From contig NZ_CP109434.1 in assembly GCF_036227105.1 (NCBI RefSeq), positions 1,802,001-1,866,000 on the forward strand: a stretch of DNA of 64,000 nucleotides, given 5' to 3'. The stretch comes from Amycolatopsis sp. NBC_01488 (GTDB taxonomy: Bacteria; Actinomycetota; Actinomycetes; Mycobacteriales; Pseudonocardiaceae). Below, piece by piece: positions 8,901-17,612 of this stretch (position 1 is its first letter; each line of letters opens with the position of its first letter). The notes beneath the pieces are model-generated. The model did not search any database. It was not told the origin of the DNA and saw nothing but the letters and a program-made list of their open reading frames with translations. Position numbers and translations under genes: made by a program.

Positions 8901-9869
8901 TCAGCCCACCCCGGCGTAGGAGTGCAAGCCCGCGGTGACGAGGTTCACGAAGAACAGGTTGAAGATCATCGCGGCGAACCCGACGATGTTGATCGCCGCG
9001 GCGCGGGCCCCGCGCCAGCCCGCGGTCGCCCGTGAGTGCAGGTAGGCGGCGTAGATCACCCAGGCGATGAACGCGACGGTCTCCTTGGGGTCCCAGCCCC
9101 AGAACCGGCCCCAGGCGGACTCGGCCCAGACCGCGCCGCAGAGGACGCCGAAGGTGAAGACGGGGAAGGCGAAGATCGTCGTCCGGTAGGCGATCCGGTC
9201 GAGGACGTCGCCCGCGGGCAGCTTCGAGGCGAACCGGGCGAACTTCGTCTCGTCCTTCTCGTAAGCCGAGCGGAAGAGGTACAGCACGCTCGCGACGCCC
9301 GGCACCAGGAACACGCCCGAGCCGATGATGGCCGCCGAGACGTGGATGACCAGCCAGTAGGACTGCAGCGCGGGCTGCACCGGCGCCGCCGTCGTGTACA
9401 GCAGCGTGCCGTTGATGAACATCAGGATCACGACGGGCAGCAGCAGGAACCCGGTGAGGTGCCGGACCGGGAACTTCCACATCACGACGATCCAGGTCAC
9501 CACCGTGATGAAGGTGACCGCCATGCCGTACTCGTACATGTTGCCCCACGGCGCGCGGTGCACGGCGAGCCCGCGCAGCACGATCGCCGACAGCTGCAGC
9601 AGCGCGCCGAGCACGAGCAGCGACGCGCCCATCTTGCCGATCCGCTCGGGCCGGCCGGTCGTGCGCGGCGTGCCCGGGATCTCCTCGACCGGCGGCCCGC
9701 CGGCGCCGACGAGCTCACGCGCCCGCAGCTTGGCGCGCTCGGTGGCGAGCCGGCCCTTGGCGCCGAAGCCCTGCTCGACCAGCGTCATCATCAGCGCGAC
9801 GACGTAGATCGCCGCGGTGGTGGTGTACAGCCAGTCGCTGTACTGCGACAGCGTCTCGTTGATCGGCAT
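8901..9869 (-). CDS. ccsB: CcsB, cytochrome c maturation haem-handling protein
   Basis: System II cytochrome c synthase subunit, 322 residues with about eight membrane helices. The WWD haem-binding motif WGRFWGWDPKET lies at 253-264. Flanking histidines at about 104, 176 and 278 are the expected haem ligands. With ResB it moves haem outward and attaches it to apocytochromes. It follows resB by 3 bp and is the last clear cytochrome c gene of the cluster. Confidence 0.95.
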   Translation of the reverse strand: MPINETLSQYSDWLYTTTAAIYVVALMMTLVEQGFGAKGRLATERAKLRARELVGAGGPPVEEIPGTPRTTGRPERIGKMGASLLVLGALLQLSAIVLRGLAVHRAPWGNMYEYGMAVTFITVVTWIVVMWKFPVRHLTGFLLLPVVILMFINGTLLYTTAAPVQPALQSYWLVIHVSAAIIGSGVFLVPGVASVLYLFRSAYEKDETKFARFASKLPAGDVLDRIAYRTTIFAFPVFTFGVLCGAVWAESAWGRFWGWDPKETVAFIAWVIYAAYLHSRATAGWRGARAAAINIVGFAAMIFNLFFVNLVTAGLHSYAGVG

Positions 9870-9872
9870 GCC

Positions 9873-11468
9873 TCAGCCCTTCTGACCACTGATCAAGCGT
9901 TCACTGATCTTGTGGAACTCTTCGCCGTACCCCGCCTGGTCGGTGCGGGCGAGCCCGGCGACCTCGATCACGGTACCCGGCTCGGCCGGCGTCCCCGGCT
10001 TCACCCGCACCCACAGCCTCCGGCGCTTGACCAGCAGGGACGCGCCGAGGCCGAGGAACATCGAGATGGCGAAGCCGAGCACGAACCCCTGCGTCGGGTC
10101 GTGGGAGACCTGCAGGGAGACCCAGTGGTTGACGCCGTCGAAGCGGATCTTCGTGCCGTCGTCGAGCTTGATCTCCTGGCCGACCTTCAGGTTCTCGCGG
10201 GCGACCTTCTTCAGCCTGCCGTCGTCCACGAGCGACTGGTCGATCTCGAACACCGACTGGCCGCGCCCGGCGTCCAGGCCGAGGTCGCCGCGCATGACGT
10301 CGACGGCGACGGCGGGGTCCTTCAGCTCCGGCGCCGACGACGTCAGGACGTTGCCGTGCAGGAACGCCGTCGGGGCGAACAGGCCGGTGATGGCGAGCTG
10401 GCGGGTCCGCCGCTGCACCTCGTCGGTGATGCCGGGCTGGTCGAACTTCGTCGCGCCCTCGGCGAGCATCGTGGTCGGGTCGACCGTGCGCCACTGCGTG
10501 TTCTGCGTGCGCTTGTCGCCGTTGGGGAAGGTCACCGTGAACTGCGGCGAGTAGCCCTGGCCGAGCAGGTAGACGCGGTCGCCGGCGGTCCGCAGCGGCG
10601 AGTTGACCTCGAGGCCGTACGGGCGCCAGGTGTTCGTGTCGAGGTCTGCGCCGGACTGGTACTGGATGTTCGCGTGGTAGTACTCCGGCTCGCCGGCCGG
10701 GGTGTACCGCACGGTGAAGTCGTTGACCTTGACGCAGAACGGGTCGAGGTCGGTGCCGTCGACGCGCAGGCCCGCGTTGAAGGAGTCGTAGTTGTAGATG
10801 CCGGAGTTGCAGAACGAGCTGCCGTCGGCCTGGACGATGACCTGGCCTTCGTAGCCGTAGAGCTTGCCCAGCGCGAAGAACACGATCAGGCCGAGCATGC
10901 TGAAGTGGAAGAGCAGGTTGCCGGTCTCGCGCAGGAACCCGCGTTCGGCGGAGATCGTCCGGACGCCGTCGGCCTCTTCGCGCTCGACACGGCGCCAGCC
11001 GGAGAGTTGCTTGTGGACGGCGGCGATCTCGGCGGAGACGTCGGTCTTGCCGCGGCCGAGCCGGTAGTGCGGCATCCGCGCGAGGTTGCGTGGAGTCAGC
11101 ACCGGCTTCGCGCGCATCGCCTTGACGTACTCGAAGCTGCGCGGGGTCAGGCAGCCGATGAGCGAGATCATCAGCAGCAGGTAGATGGCCGAAAACCAGA
11201 TGCTGGAGTAGACGTCGTAGAACTCGAGCTTGTCGAGCAGGGTGCCCCACCAGCCGTGTGCGCTGATGTAGGCGTCGACCTTGGGGGCGTTGAGCTTCCG
11301 CTGCGGCAGGAGCGCGCCGGGCAGCGCGGCCAGGGCGAGCAGGAACAGCAGGACGAGCGCGGTGCGCATCGACGTCAGGCCGCGCCAGGTGTTGCGCACG
11401 AAGGCGAGCGCGCGCTTCGCGGGCGTGGGGCCCTGCGGGGCCTCGGGGGGTGCCTCCGTGGTGGTCAC
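9873..11468 (-). CDS. resB: ResB, cytochrome c biogenesis protein
   Basis: Partner of CcsB in System II cytochrome c synthesis. It has 531 residues: three N-terminal membrane helices (TALVLLFLLALAALPGALL; SSIWFSAIYLLLMISLIGCL; LLFHFSMLGLIVFFALGKLY), a large extracytoplasmic domain, and a final helix (about 455-475). GTG 11468 overlaps the ccdA stop (GTGA, 11465-11468), so translation is probably coupled. The frame continues far upstream only as a shadow of ccdA. Confidence 0.95.
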   Translation of the reverse strand: MTTTEAPPEAPQGPTPAKRALAFVRNTWRGLTSMRTALVLLFLLALAALPGALLPQRKLNAPKVDAYISAHGWWGTLLDKLEFYDVYSSIWFSAIYLLLMISLIGCLTPRSFEYVKAMRAKPVLTPRNLARMPHYRLGRGKTDVSAEIAAVHKQLSGWRRVEREEADGVRTISAERGFLRETGNLLFHFSMLGLIVFFALGKLYGYEGQVIVQADGSSFCNSGIYNYDSFNAGLRVDGTDLDPFCVKVNDFTVRYTPAGEPEYYHANIQYQSGADLDTNTWRPYGLEVNSPLRTAGDRVYLLGQGYSPQFTVTFPNGDKRTQNTQWRTVDPTTMLAEGATKFDQPGITDEVQRRTRQLAITGLFAPTAFLHGNVLTSSAPELKDPAVAVDVMRGDLGLDAGRGQSVFEIDQSLVDDGRLKKVARENLKVGQEIKLDDGTKIRFDGVNHWVSLQVSHDPTQGFVLGFAISMFLGLGASLLVKRRRLWVRVKPGTPAEPGTVIEVAGLARTDQAGYGEEFHKISERLISGQKG

Positions 11469-12238
11469 AGCGGCAGCCTCAGGTCGCCGGCGAGTTCGTT
11501 GCGGAGCCAGCCCATCAGATCTCCCCAGACGCCGGTGACGAGCAGGATGCCGACGATCATCAGCAGCACGCCGCCGAAGACCTGCACCTGGCGGCCGTGC
11601 CGGCGCACCCAGTCGGTGGCGCGCACCGCCCAGCGGGCGCCGAGCGCGATGAGCAGGAACGGCAGCCCGAGGCCGAGGCAGTAGACGGCGATCAGCAGGT
11701 AGCCGCGGGCTTCGGCACCGCCGGTCGCGCTGGCCAGCGTGGTGACGGCGGACAGCGTCGGGCCGATGCACGGCGTCCAGCCGAGGCCGAAGATCGCGCC
11801 GAGCAGCGGGGCGCCCCAGACGCCACCGCCCGGGACGCGGTGCGAGCGGACCTCGCGCTGCAGGCCGGGGATCCAGCCGAGGAACACCAGCGCCATGGCG
11901 ATGGTCAGGACCCCGCCGATGCGCTGGAGCAGGTCCTGGTTGAGGGTGAGCGTGTCGGCCAGCCAGACGAGGGTGCCCAGCGTGGCGACGAAGACGACGG
12001 TGAACCCGAGCACGAACAGCAGCGCGGCGCCCAGCACGGCCCAGCGGCCGTTCTTGCGCTCTTCGTCGGCGCTGACCGCGGGGGCGTCCGCGCCGACGAG
12101 CGCGGCGAGGTACGCGAGGTACCCCGGCACGAGCGGCACCACGCACGGCGAGGCGAAGGAGATCGTTCCGGCCAGCAGCGCGACGCCCGCGGCGAGCAGC
12201 AGCGGTCCGGAGATCGCCAGCTCGGTAACGGAGTTCAC
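11465..12238 (-). CDS. ccdA: CcdA, thiol-disulfide electron transporter
   Basis: Carries reducing equivalents across the membrane to keep apocytochrome c thiols reduced. 257 residues with six membrane helices. The two redox cysteines are Cys32 (FASPCVVPLVPG) and Cys157 (GWTPCIGPTL), each in the family's proline-flanked setting. Start GTG 12238. It lies downstream of the TlpA-like gene, its likely electron acceptor, and a cluster of repeated elements fills the gap between them. Confidence 0.95.
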   Translation of the reverse strand: MNSVTELAISGPLLLAAGVALLAGTISFASPCVVPLVPGYLAYLAALVGADAPAVSADEERKNGRWAVLGAALLFVLGFTVVFVATLGTLVWLADTLTLNQDLLQRIGGVLTIAMALVFLGWIPGLQREVRSHRVPGGGVWGAPLLGAIFGLGWTPCIGPTLSAVTTLASATGGAEARGYLLIAVYCLGLGLPFLLIALGARWAVRATDWVRRHGRQVQVFGGVLLMIVGILLVTGVWGDLMGWLRNELAGDLRLPL

Positions 12239-12258
12239 CCCGTTGAGGGTAGGCAGTG

Positions 12259-12327
12259 AGGTCCTGGTGAGAACGCCGGGGCCGCTTCACAGGACCTACG
12301 CCACAGCTGATCAGGACCTAGGTCCTG
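12259..12327. promoter_or_regulatory. Four copies of an AGGTCCTG element before ccdA
   Basis: AGGTCCTG at 12259-12266, CAGGACCT at 12290-12297, and the perfect 16-bp palindrome CAGGACCTAGGTCCTG at 12312-12327, all within the 114-bp gap upstream of ccdA. It looks like an array of operator half-sites; hairpin pairing between copies is also possible. Confidence 0.5.
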
Positions 12328-12352
12328 CCCGCCTGGGGTGCCGAGCGCCGGG

Positions 12353-12925
12353 TCAGGCCTGCTCGGCCGCCAAGCGCTGGGTGACCGGCAGCAGGTCCTG
12401 CGCCAGCACCGGCCGCAGGAAGACCGCCGCCACGCGGTGCTGCTTGTCCAGCACGATCGTCGACGGGATGATGTTGCGCGGGTAGCCGCTGAGCTTGAGC
12501 AGCACCCGGCCGTCCGGGTCGTAGATCGACGGGTACGTCAGCCCGCGGTCGCGCACGAAGTCCTGCGCCACTTGGCGCGCCGGGTCGCGGACGTCGATGC
12601 CCACCACCTGGACGCCCGGTGCCTGGCGAGCCAGTGACTCCAGCTCGGGTACCTCCGTGCGGCACGGCCCGCACCACTGGCCCCACAGGTTGAGCACGAC
12701 GACCTTGCCGGGGAAGTCCGCCAGCGACAGCTGCTTGCCCTCGTGCATCAGGTCGTCGCCGGCGAGCACCGGCGCGGTCTGCCGCTGCGGGGCATCGTAG
12801 GTGATGTCGACCTTGCCGCCCGGGGAGACGAAGCTGAAGCTGCTCCCCTGCACCACGGCGTCCTTGCCGCTGCTGCACCCGGCGAGGGCCAGCAACGCGA
12901 CCACCCCGACGACCAGCCGTTTCAT
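12353..12925 (-). CDS. TlpA/ResA-like thioredoxin-fold lipoprotein
   Basis: 190 residues. A lipoprotein signal ends in LAGC (Cys17), then comes a thioredoxin fold with active site WCGPC (Cys85, Cys88) and the cis-Pro region NIIPSTIVLD. It probably reduces apocytochrome c cysteines outside the membrane with electrons from CcdA. ATG 12925 overlaps the stop of the histidine phosphatase gene (ATGA). Confidence 0.92.
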   Translation of the reverse strand: MKRLVVGVVALLALAGCSSGKDAVVQGSSFSFVSPGGKVDITYDAPQRQTAPVLAGDDLMHEGKQLSLADFPGKVVVLNLWGQWCGPCRTEVPELESLARQAPGVQVVGIDVRDPARQVAQDFVRDRGLTYPSIYDPDGRVLLKLSGYPRNIIPSTIVLDKQHRVAAVFLRPVLAQDLLPVTQRLAAEQA

Positions 12926-13548
12926 GCCCCGGTCACCTTCGGGTCGGTGGTGCCGGCGGGCTCGCTGTAGACGATCTCGCGCAGCTCGTCGCCGTCGAAG
13001 ACGAGGCTGGTCAGCGAGGCCAGCGAGCACTGACGGCGTCGCGGGTCGTGCCACAGGGGCTTGCCCTCGAGGAACCGCCGCAGCGTCCAGATCGGCAGCT
13101 GGTGCGACACGCAGAGCGCTTCGTGGCCGGCGGCCGCCTCGCGCGCCCGGTGGACCGCGCCGAGCATCCGGTGCGCGATCTCCACGTACGGCTCGCCCCA
13201 CGACGGCTTGAACGGGTTGAGCAGCTTCGGCCAGTGCTTCGGCTCCCGCAGCGCGCCGTCGCCGACCGCGACGTGCAGGCCTTCGAACTGGTTGCCGGCC
13301 TCGATCAGGCCCTCGTCGGTCGCGATGTCGAGCCGGTGCGCGGCGGCGATGGGACCCGCCGTCTCCTGCGCCCGCTGCAGCGGCGACGCGACGACGTGCA
13401 CGAGGTCGTGGCCGGCGACGGCTTCGGCGACCGTGAGCGCCTGCCGCTGTCCGCGCTCGGACAGGTGGTAACCCGGCAGGCGGCCGTAGAGGATCTTCTC
13501 GGGGTTGTGCACTTCGCCGTGACGCAGCATGTGGACGACGGTGGTCAC
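12922..13548 (-). CDS. Histidine phosphatase family protein
   Basis: 208 residues. The phosphohistidine motif LRHGEV is at residues 8-13 and a second histidine lies in CVSHQLPIW, as in phosphoglycerate-mutase-like phosphatases. The substrate is unknown. Start GTG 13548 overlaps the hemL stop (GTGA, 13545-13548). The order hemL-phosphatase-TlpA-ccdA-resB-ccsB is kept in mycobacteria, which suggests a link to haem or cytochrome work, but this is inference. Confidence 0.88.
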   Translation of the reverse strand: MTTVVHMLRHGEVHNPEKILYGRLPGYHLSERGQRQALTVAEAVAGHDLVHVVASPLQRAQETAGPIAAAHRLDIATDEGLIEAGNQFEGLHVAVGDGALREPKHWPKLLNPFKPSWGEPYVEIAHRMLGAVHRAREAAAGHEALCVSHQLPIWTLRRFLEGKPLWHDPRRRQCSLASLTSLVFDGDELREIVYSEPAGTTDPKVTGA

Positions 13549-14846
13549 TTGACCGCCTCCGCCGCCGCGCGCGCCGCCGCCGGGAGAGCCGCCTCGATCA
13601 CCGAGAACGCGTCGTCGTCCATGGCCGCGTTGACGAACCAGGCCTCGTACGCGCTCGGCGGCCCGTACACGCCGCCGTCGAGCAATGCGTGGAAGAACGC
13701 CGGGTAGCGCCACGTCTCGGACGCCTGCGCGCCCGCGTAGTCGCGGACCGGCCGGTCGCCGAAGAACACGCTGACCAGGTTGCCCGCGTACTGCACGGTG
13801 TTCGCGACGCCCGCAGCGCTCAGCTCACGGCGGAAGAGGTCGCCGAGGCGCTTCGCGTTGGCGTCAAGGGCCGCGTACACGGCGTGGTCGGCCGCGCGCA
13901 GCGTCGCGAGGCCCGCGGCCACCGCGACGGGGTTCCCGGACAGCGTCCCGGCCTGGTAGACCGGGCCGCCCGGGGCGAGCTTGGCCATCACGTCGGCGCG
14001 GCCGCCGAACGCCGCCGCCGGCAGGCCGCCGGACATCACCTTGCCGAACGTGTAGAGGTCGCCGGCCACGCCTTCGAGGCCGAACCAGCCCGCGCGCGAG
14101 ACGCGGAACCCGGTCATCACCTCGTCCATGACCAGCAGCGCGCCGTGCTCGTGGGCCAGGTCGCGCAGGCCCGCGTTGAAGCCGTCGTCCGGCGCGATGG
14201 CGCCCATGTTGCCCGCCGCGGCCTCGGTGATCACCGCGGCGATCTCCCCCGGATTGTCCACAAAGGACTTGCGGACGGCGTCGAGGTCATTGTAGGGCAG
14301 CACGATCGTGTCCGCGGCCTGGGCACCGGTGACGCCCGGCGACGTCGGCAGCCCGAGCGTCGCGACGCCGGAGCCCGCCTGGGCGAGCAGCGCGTCGACG
14401 TGACCGTGGTAACACCCGGCGAACTTCACGACCTTCGACCGGCCGGTGAAGCCCCTGGCCAGCCGGATCGCGCTCATCGTCGCCTCGGTGCCCGAGTTGA
14501 CCAGCCGCACCTGCTCGACGGGCTCGACCCGGCCGATGATCTCCTCGGCCAGCTCGACCTCGCCGATCGTCGGCGTGCCGAACGACAGCCCGGACGTGGC
14601 CGCCGTGCGCGCCGCCTCGACGACCGCCGGGTGCGCGTGGCCCAGGATCATCGGGCCCCAGGAGGAGACCAGGTCGACGTAGCGGTTGCCGTCGGCGTCC
14701 CAGAGGTGCGGGCCCTCGCCGCGGACCATGAACCGCGGGGTGCCGCCGACCGAGTTGAACGCCCGGACCGGCGAGTTCACCCCGCCGGGGACGGCCGCCT
14801 TCGCGCGTTCGAACCATGCCTTGGACTGCTCGGTTCCAGTGCTCAC
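13545..14846 (-). CDS. hemL: HemL, glutamate-1-semialdehyde 2,1-aminomutase
   Basis: PLP enzyme that makes 5-aminolevulinate in the C5 haem pathway. The 433-residue protein has the PLP lysine Lys269 in [12 protein letters not shown] and the family motifs [16 protein letters not shown] and [12 protein letters not shown] 14846 ([15 protein letters not shown]) matches the usual start; ATG 14864 in frame would add six residues. A strong folded leader lies directly upstream (14855-14945). The rest of the haem genes are about 6 kb away. Confidence 0.95.
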   Translation of the reverse strand: MSTGTEQSKAWFERAKAAVPGGVNSPVRAFNSVGGTPRFMVRGEGPHLWDADGNRYVDLVSSWGPMILGHAHPAVVEAARTAATSGLSFGTPTIGEVELAEEIIGRVEPVEQVRLVNSGTEATMSAIRLARGFTGRSKVVKFAGCYHGHVDALLAQAGSGVATLGLPTSPGVTGAQAADTIVLPYNDLDAVRKSFVDNPGEIAAVITEAAAGNMGAIAPDDGFNAGLRDLAHEHGALLVMDEVMTGFRVSRAGWFGLEGVAGDLYTFGKVMSGGLPAAAFGGRADVMAKLAPGGPVYQAGTLSGNPVAVAAGLATLRAADHAVYAALDANAKRLGDLFRRELSAAGVANTVQYAGNLVSVFFGDRPVRDYAGAQASETWRYPAFFHALLDGGVYGPPSAYEAWFVNAAMDDDAFSVIEAALPAAARAAAEAVK

Positions 14847-14854
14847 GGGTCCAG

Positions 14855-14945
14855 TGAACCTCATTCAGCCGTCGGCCGGCGCAAGAGGTCACCGCAGCCG
14901 GTCCGGTCGCGATCCGTAGCGCCGGCCTGACCAGAATGAGGTTCA
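14855..14945 (-). promoter_or_regulatory. Folded leader that hides the hemL ribosome binding site
   Basis: The minus-strand leader has a 12-bp outer stem, TGAACCTCATTC pairing with GAATGAGGTTCA (14934-14945 with 14855-14866), and a 9-bp inner stem, GGCCGGCGC with GCGCCGGCC (14919-14927 with 14874-14882). The only Shine-Dalgarno-like GAGG, about 10 nt before GTG 14846, lies inside the outer stem, as does the alternative ATG 14864. It could be an RNA switch or simply a protected leader. Confidence 0.5.
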
Positions 14946-15003
14946 GTCTCGCAAATCCCGGCGGCGGGCCCCCGACCCCCGCCATCGAATCGCCACACGA
15001 GGG

Positions 15004-15049
15004 GTCGTGAGTGAGAAACAGTGTTAGAACGCTGTTTCTCACTCACGAC
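15004..15049 (-). terminator. Long perfect inverted repeat, probable terminator
   Basis: GTCGTGAGTGAGAAACAG (15004-15021) pairs perfectly with 15032-15049 around a 10-base loop that can itself pair partly. It lies 17 bp after the stop of the DUF5666 gene. There is no T-tract. Confidence 0.6.
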
Positions 15050-15065
15050 CGGCCGCGGCAGACTT

Positions 15066-15689
15066 CTAGCGCGCGGCCTGCTGGGTAATGGCCTGCGCGG
15101 CCACCGTCCCGTCGTCGCCCGCCTGGCCCTGGACGACGACCGTCGAGCCCGGCTTGAGGTCCGACAGCTTGCCCTGCTGGGTCACGCCGACCGTGGTCGA
15201 GTCCGATGTGGACACCTTGACGTCGGTGCCCTGCGCGGTCTTCACGTACACCGTGGTGCCGTCGACGCGGTCGATCGTCCCGGTCGTGCCGCGCCCGCCC
15301 GCGCCGCGGAAGCCGCCCTGCTGGCCCGTGCCGCCGGTCTGACCGGTCCCGCCCGTGCCGCCGGCCTGGCCGGTGCCCCCGGTGCCGCCGGTGCGCCCGG
15401 TGGGCGTCGACGAGGACGACGAGCCGAACGCCGCGTGCGTCCAGGCGCCGCCGCCGAACGCGATCGCGAGCACCACGAGGCCGGCCAGCACCAGCGTGGT
15501 GCGGGAGAACGGCTTCGCGGCGCGGCGCATCTCGGCGTTCAGGTCGCCGCCGACCGCCGGGTTGGCGATGATCTGCTCGGCGGTCGGTTCCGGAGCGGCG
15601 CTTTCCCCGGACAGTGCCGACAGGGGCAGCTCGGTCGTCGGGTCGTCCCCGGGGGCCGATCCCGGCGGGGTCGTCGTGTGGGAAGACAT
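15066..15689 (-). CDS. Membrane protein with Gly/Thr repeats and a DUF5666-like domain
   Basis: 207 residues: an acidic, Pro-rich cytoplasmic part, a membrane helix (about 67-85), a TGGTGGTGQ-type repeat (about 95-130), and a small beta-rich domain (GTIDRVDGTTVYVKTAQG..) like DUF5666 or an OB-type fold. It follows the ABC permease by 10 bp and shares its unusual Gly/Thr repeat with the HlyD-like protein of the same operon, so it probably belongs to that transport system. The function is not known. Confidence 0.75.
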   Translation of the reverse strand: MSSHTTTPPGSAPGDDPTTELPLSALSGESAAPEPTAEQIIANPAVGGDLNAEMRRAAKPFSRTTLVLAGLVVLAIAFGGGAWTHAAFGSSSSSTPTGRTGGTGGTGQAGGTGGTGQTGGTGQQGGFRGAGGRGTTGTIDRVDGTTVYVKTAQGTDVKVSTSDSTTVGVTQQGKLSDLKPGSTVVVQGQAGDDGTVAAQAITQQAAR

Positions 15690-15699
15690 CGGGGACTCC

Positions 15700-16902
15700 T
15701 TATTCGTGACGCAGAGCGTCGATGGGCCTGAGCTTGGCGGCCCGGTTCGCCGGGAAGCTGCCGAAGAACAGCCCGATCAGGGCGGATACCGCGAAGGCGA
15801 GCAGGATCGACGACGGCACCACGACGGGCTTGATCCCGGAGATGGTGAACCGGCTGCCGATCACCCCGATCGCGACGCCGAGCAGCCCGCCGAACAGGCT
15901 GAGCATGGTCGCTTCGGCGAGGAACTGGCCGAGGATGGCCGCGCGCGGCGCGCCGATGGCCTTGCGGATGCCGATCTCGCGGATCCGCTCGGTCACCGTG
16001 ACGAGCATGATGTTCGTGACGCCGATCCCGCCGACCAGCAGCGAAATCGCCGCGACCGCCGCCAGGAGCACGGTGAACGTCTCGGTCGCCGACGTCCGCG
16101 TCGCGAGCAGCTGCTCGGAGTTCTGGATCTGGTAGTCGGCGGTGCCGCCGAGCCGGATGCCGTGCCGGGCGTTGAGGATCGCGGTGATCTCCGACTGGGC
16201 CAGCGAGACGGAGTCCGCGCTGGTGGCCTGGACGGCGATCTGGCTGAGGCTGCCGTAGCCGGCCAGGGAATTCTGCACGGCCGAGATCGGCGCGATCGCG
16301 ACGTCGTCGGCGTTCTGCAGCCCGGTGCTGCCCTTCGCCTGCAGCACCCCGATGACGGTGAACTGGATGCTGTTGAGCAGCACGTTCTTGCCGACCGGGT
16401 CTGAGGTACCGAAGATCGACTCAGCCGTCGTCGGGCCGAGGACGACGACCTTGCGCGCGGCCGTGACGTCCTCGCTGGTGAACAGCGAGCCCTGGGCGAG
16501 ATCGCGGTTGGTCGTCGTGAAGTACGCCGGCTCGGTGCCGGCGACGCTGGAGATGTCGTACGACGTCTGCCCGTAGGTCGCGGTCGCCGTCGTGTTCACC
16601 ACCGGCGACGCGGCCTTGACGTCCGGCGCGCCGACGGGGTCGACGAGCGCGTGCGCGTCCTGGACGGTCAGCGGCCGCGCGGACGCGCCCTGCCCGCCGC
16701 CGCGCGCCGGGGAGACGTTGACGACGTTGGTGCCGAGGCCCTGGATGCTCGCCGCGATGGCCGCGGACGCGCCGTTGCCGACCGCGACGAGCAGGATCAC
16801 CGCCGCGACGCCGATGGTGATGCCGAGCGTGGTGAGCGCCGAGCGCAGCTTGTTCGCGGTGAGCCCGCGGACGGCGAAGCGCAGGATTTCGAGGAAGTTC
16901 AC
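15700..16902 (-). CDS. MacB-type ABC transporter permease
   Basis: 400 residues. An N-terminal membrane helix (about 20-45) is followed by a MacB periplasmic core domain (about 50-260) and three C-terminal helices (FtsX domain), including the conserved TERIREIGIRKAIGA segment. MacB/FtsX permeases work by mechanotransmission rather than by moving substrates through a channel. GTG 16902 overlaps the ATPase stop (GTGA). It forms one system with the ATPase and HlyD-like genes. Confidence 0.92.
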   Translation of the reverse strand: MNFLEILRFAVRGLTANKLRSALTTLGITIGVAAVILLVAVGNGASAAIAASIQGLGTNVVNVSPARGGGQGASARPLTVQDAHALVDPVGAPDVKAASPVVNTTATATYGQTSYDISSVAGTEPAYFTTTNRDLAQGSLFTSEDVTAARKVVVLGPTTAESIFGTSDPVGKNVLLNSIQFTVIGVLQAKGSTGLQNADDVAIAPISAVQNSLAGYGSLSQIAVQATSADSVSLAQSEITAILNARHGIRLGGTADYQIQNSEQLLATRTSATETFTVLLAAVAAISLLVGGIGVTNIMLVTVTERIREIGIRKAIGAPRAAILGQFLAEATMLSLFGGLLGVAIGVIGSRFTISGIKPVVVPSSILLAFAVSALIGLFFGSFPANRAAKLRPIDALRHE

Positions 16903-17612
16903 GAGACCGCTCCGACCGTGCCGGTCTGGCGGGTCACTTCGTCCGACACGATGAGGCCGTCGTCGACCCGCACGACGCGGCGCGCGTGGCGGGCGACCTC
17001 GTCCTCGTGCGTGATCACGACGATGGTGCGGCCGAGCTGGTTGAGCCGGTCGAACACGCCGAGGACGTCCTCGGTGCTGCGGCGGTCCAGGTTGCCGGTC
17101 GGCTCGTCGGCCAGCAGCATCGCCGGGCCGGTGACCAGCGCCCGTGCCACCGCGACGCGCTGGATCTGCCCGCCGGACAGCTCACTCGGCAGGTGCTTGG
17201 CGCGGTCGGACAGGCCGACCATCTCCAGCGCGGCGAGCGCGCGCCGCCGTCGCTCCGACCGGCGGAGTCCACTGTAGACGAGCGGAAGCTCCACATTGGA
17301 CAACGCGGACGTCCGCGGCACCAGGTTGAACGACTGGAAGATGAAGCCGATCTTCCGGTTGCGCAGCAACGCCAATTGCCGTTCGTTCAGCTTGCCGACG
17401 CCGAAGCCGTCCAGGAGGTACTGGCCGGACGTCGGGACGTCGAGGCAGCCGAGCATGTTCAGCAGGGTCGACTTGCCCGAGCCCGACGCGCCCATGATGG
17501 CGACGTACTCGCCGGGCCACACCGCGAGCTCGACGCCGCGCAGCGCGTGCACCGCCGTCTCGCCGGCGCCGTAGGTCTTGCGCAGTCCGGAGACCGCGAT
17601 CACCGGGTTCAC
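16899..17612 (-). CDS. MacB/LolD-type ABC transporter ATPase
   Basis: 237 residues. Walker A GASGSGKST (41-49), Q-loop FQSFNLVPR, signature LSGGQIQRVAVARAL (145-159), Walker B LLADEPTGNLD (167-177) and H-loop THED. GTG 17612 overlaps the stop of the HlyD-like gene (GTGA, 17609-17612). The substrate is unknown; related systems export peptides, lipids or antibiotics, or take part in envelope stress. Confidence 0.93.
   Translation of the reverse strand: MNPVIAVSGLRKTYGAGETAVHALRGVELAVWPGEYVAIMGASGSGKSTLLNMLGCLDVPTSGQYLLDGFGVGKLNERQLALLRNRKIGFIFQSFNLVPRTSALSNVELPLVYSGLRRSERRRRALAALEMVGLSDRAKHLPSELSGGQIQRVAVARALVTGPAMLLADEPTGNLDRRSTEDVLGVFDRLNQLGRTIVVITHEDEVARHARRVVRVDDGLIVSDEVTRQTGTVGAVS

Noticed and set aside
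9036..11684. An 882-codon plus-strand open frame
   Set aside because: Antisense to ccsB and resB, both of which have clear motifs; no domain in the shadow frame.
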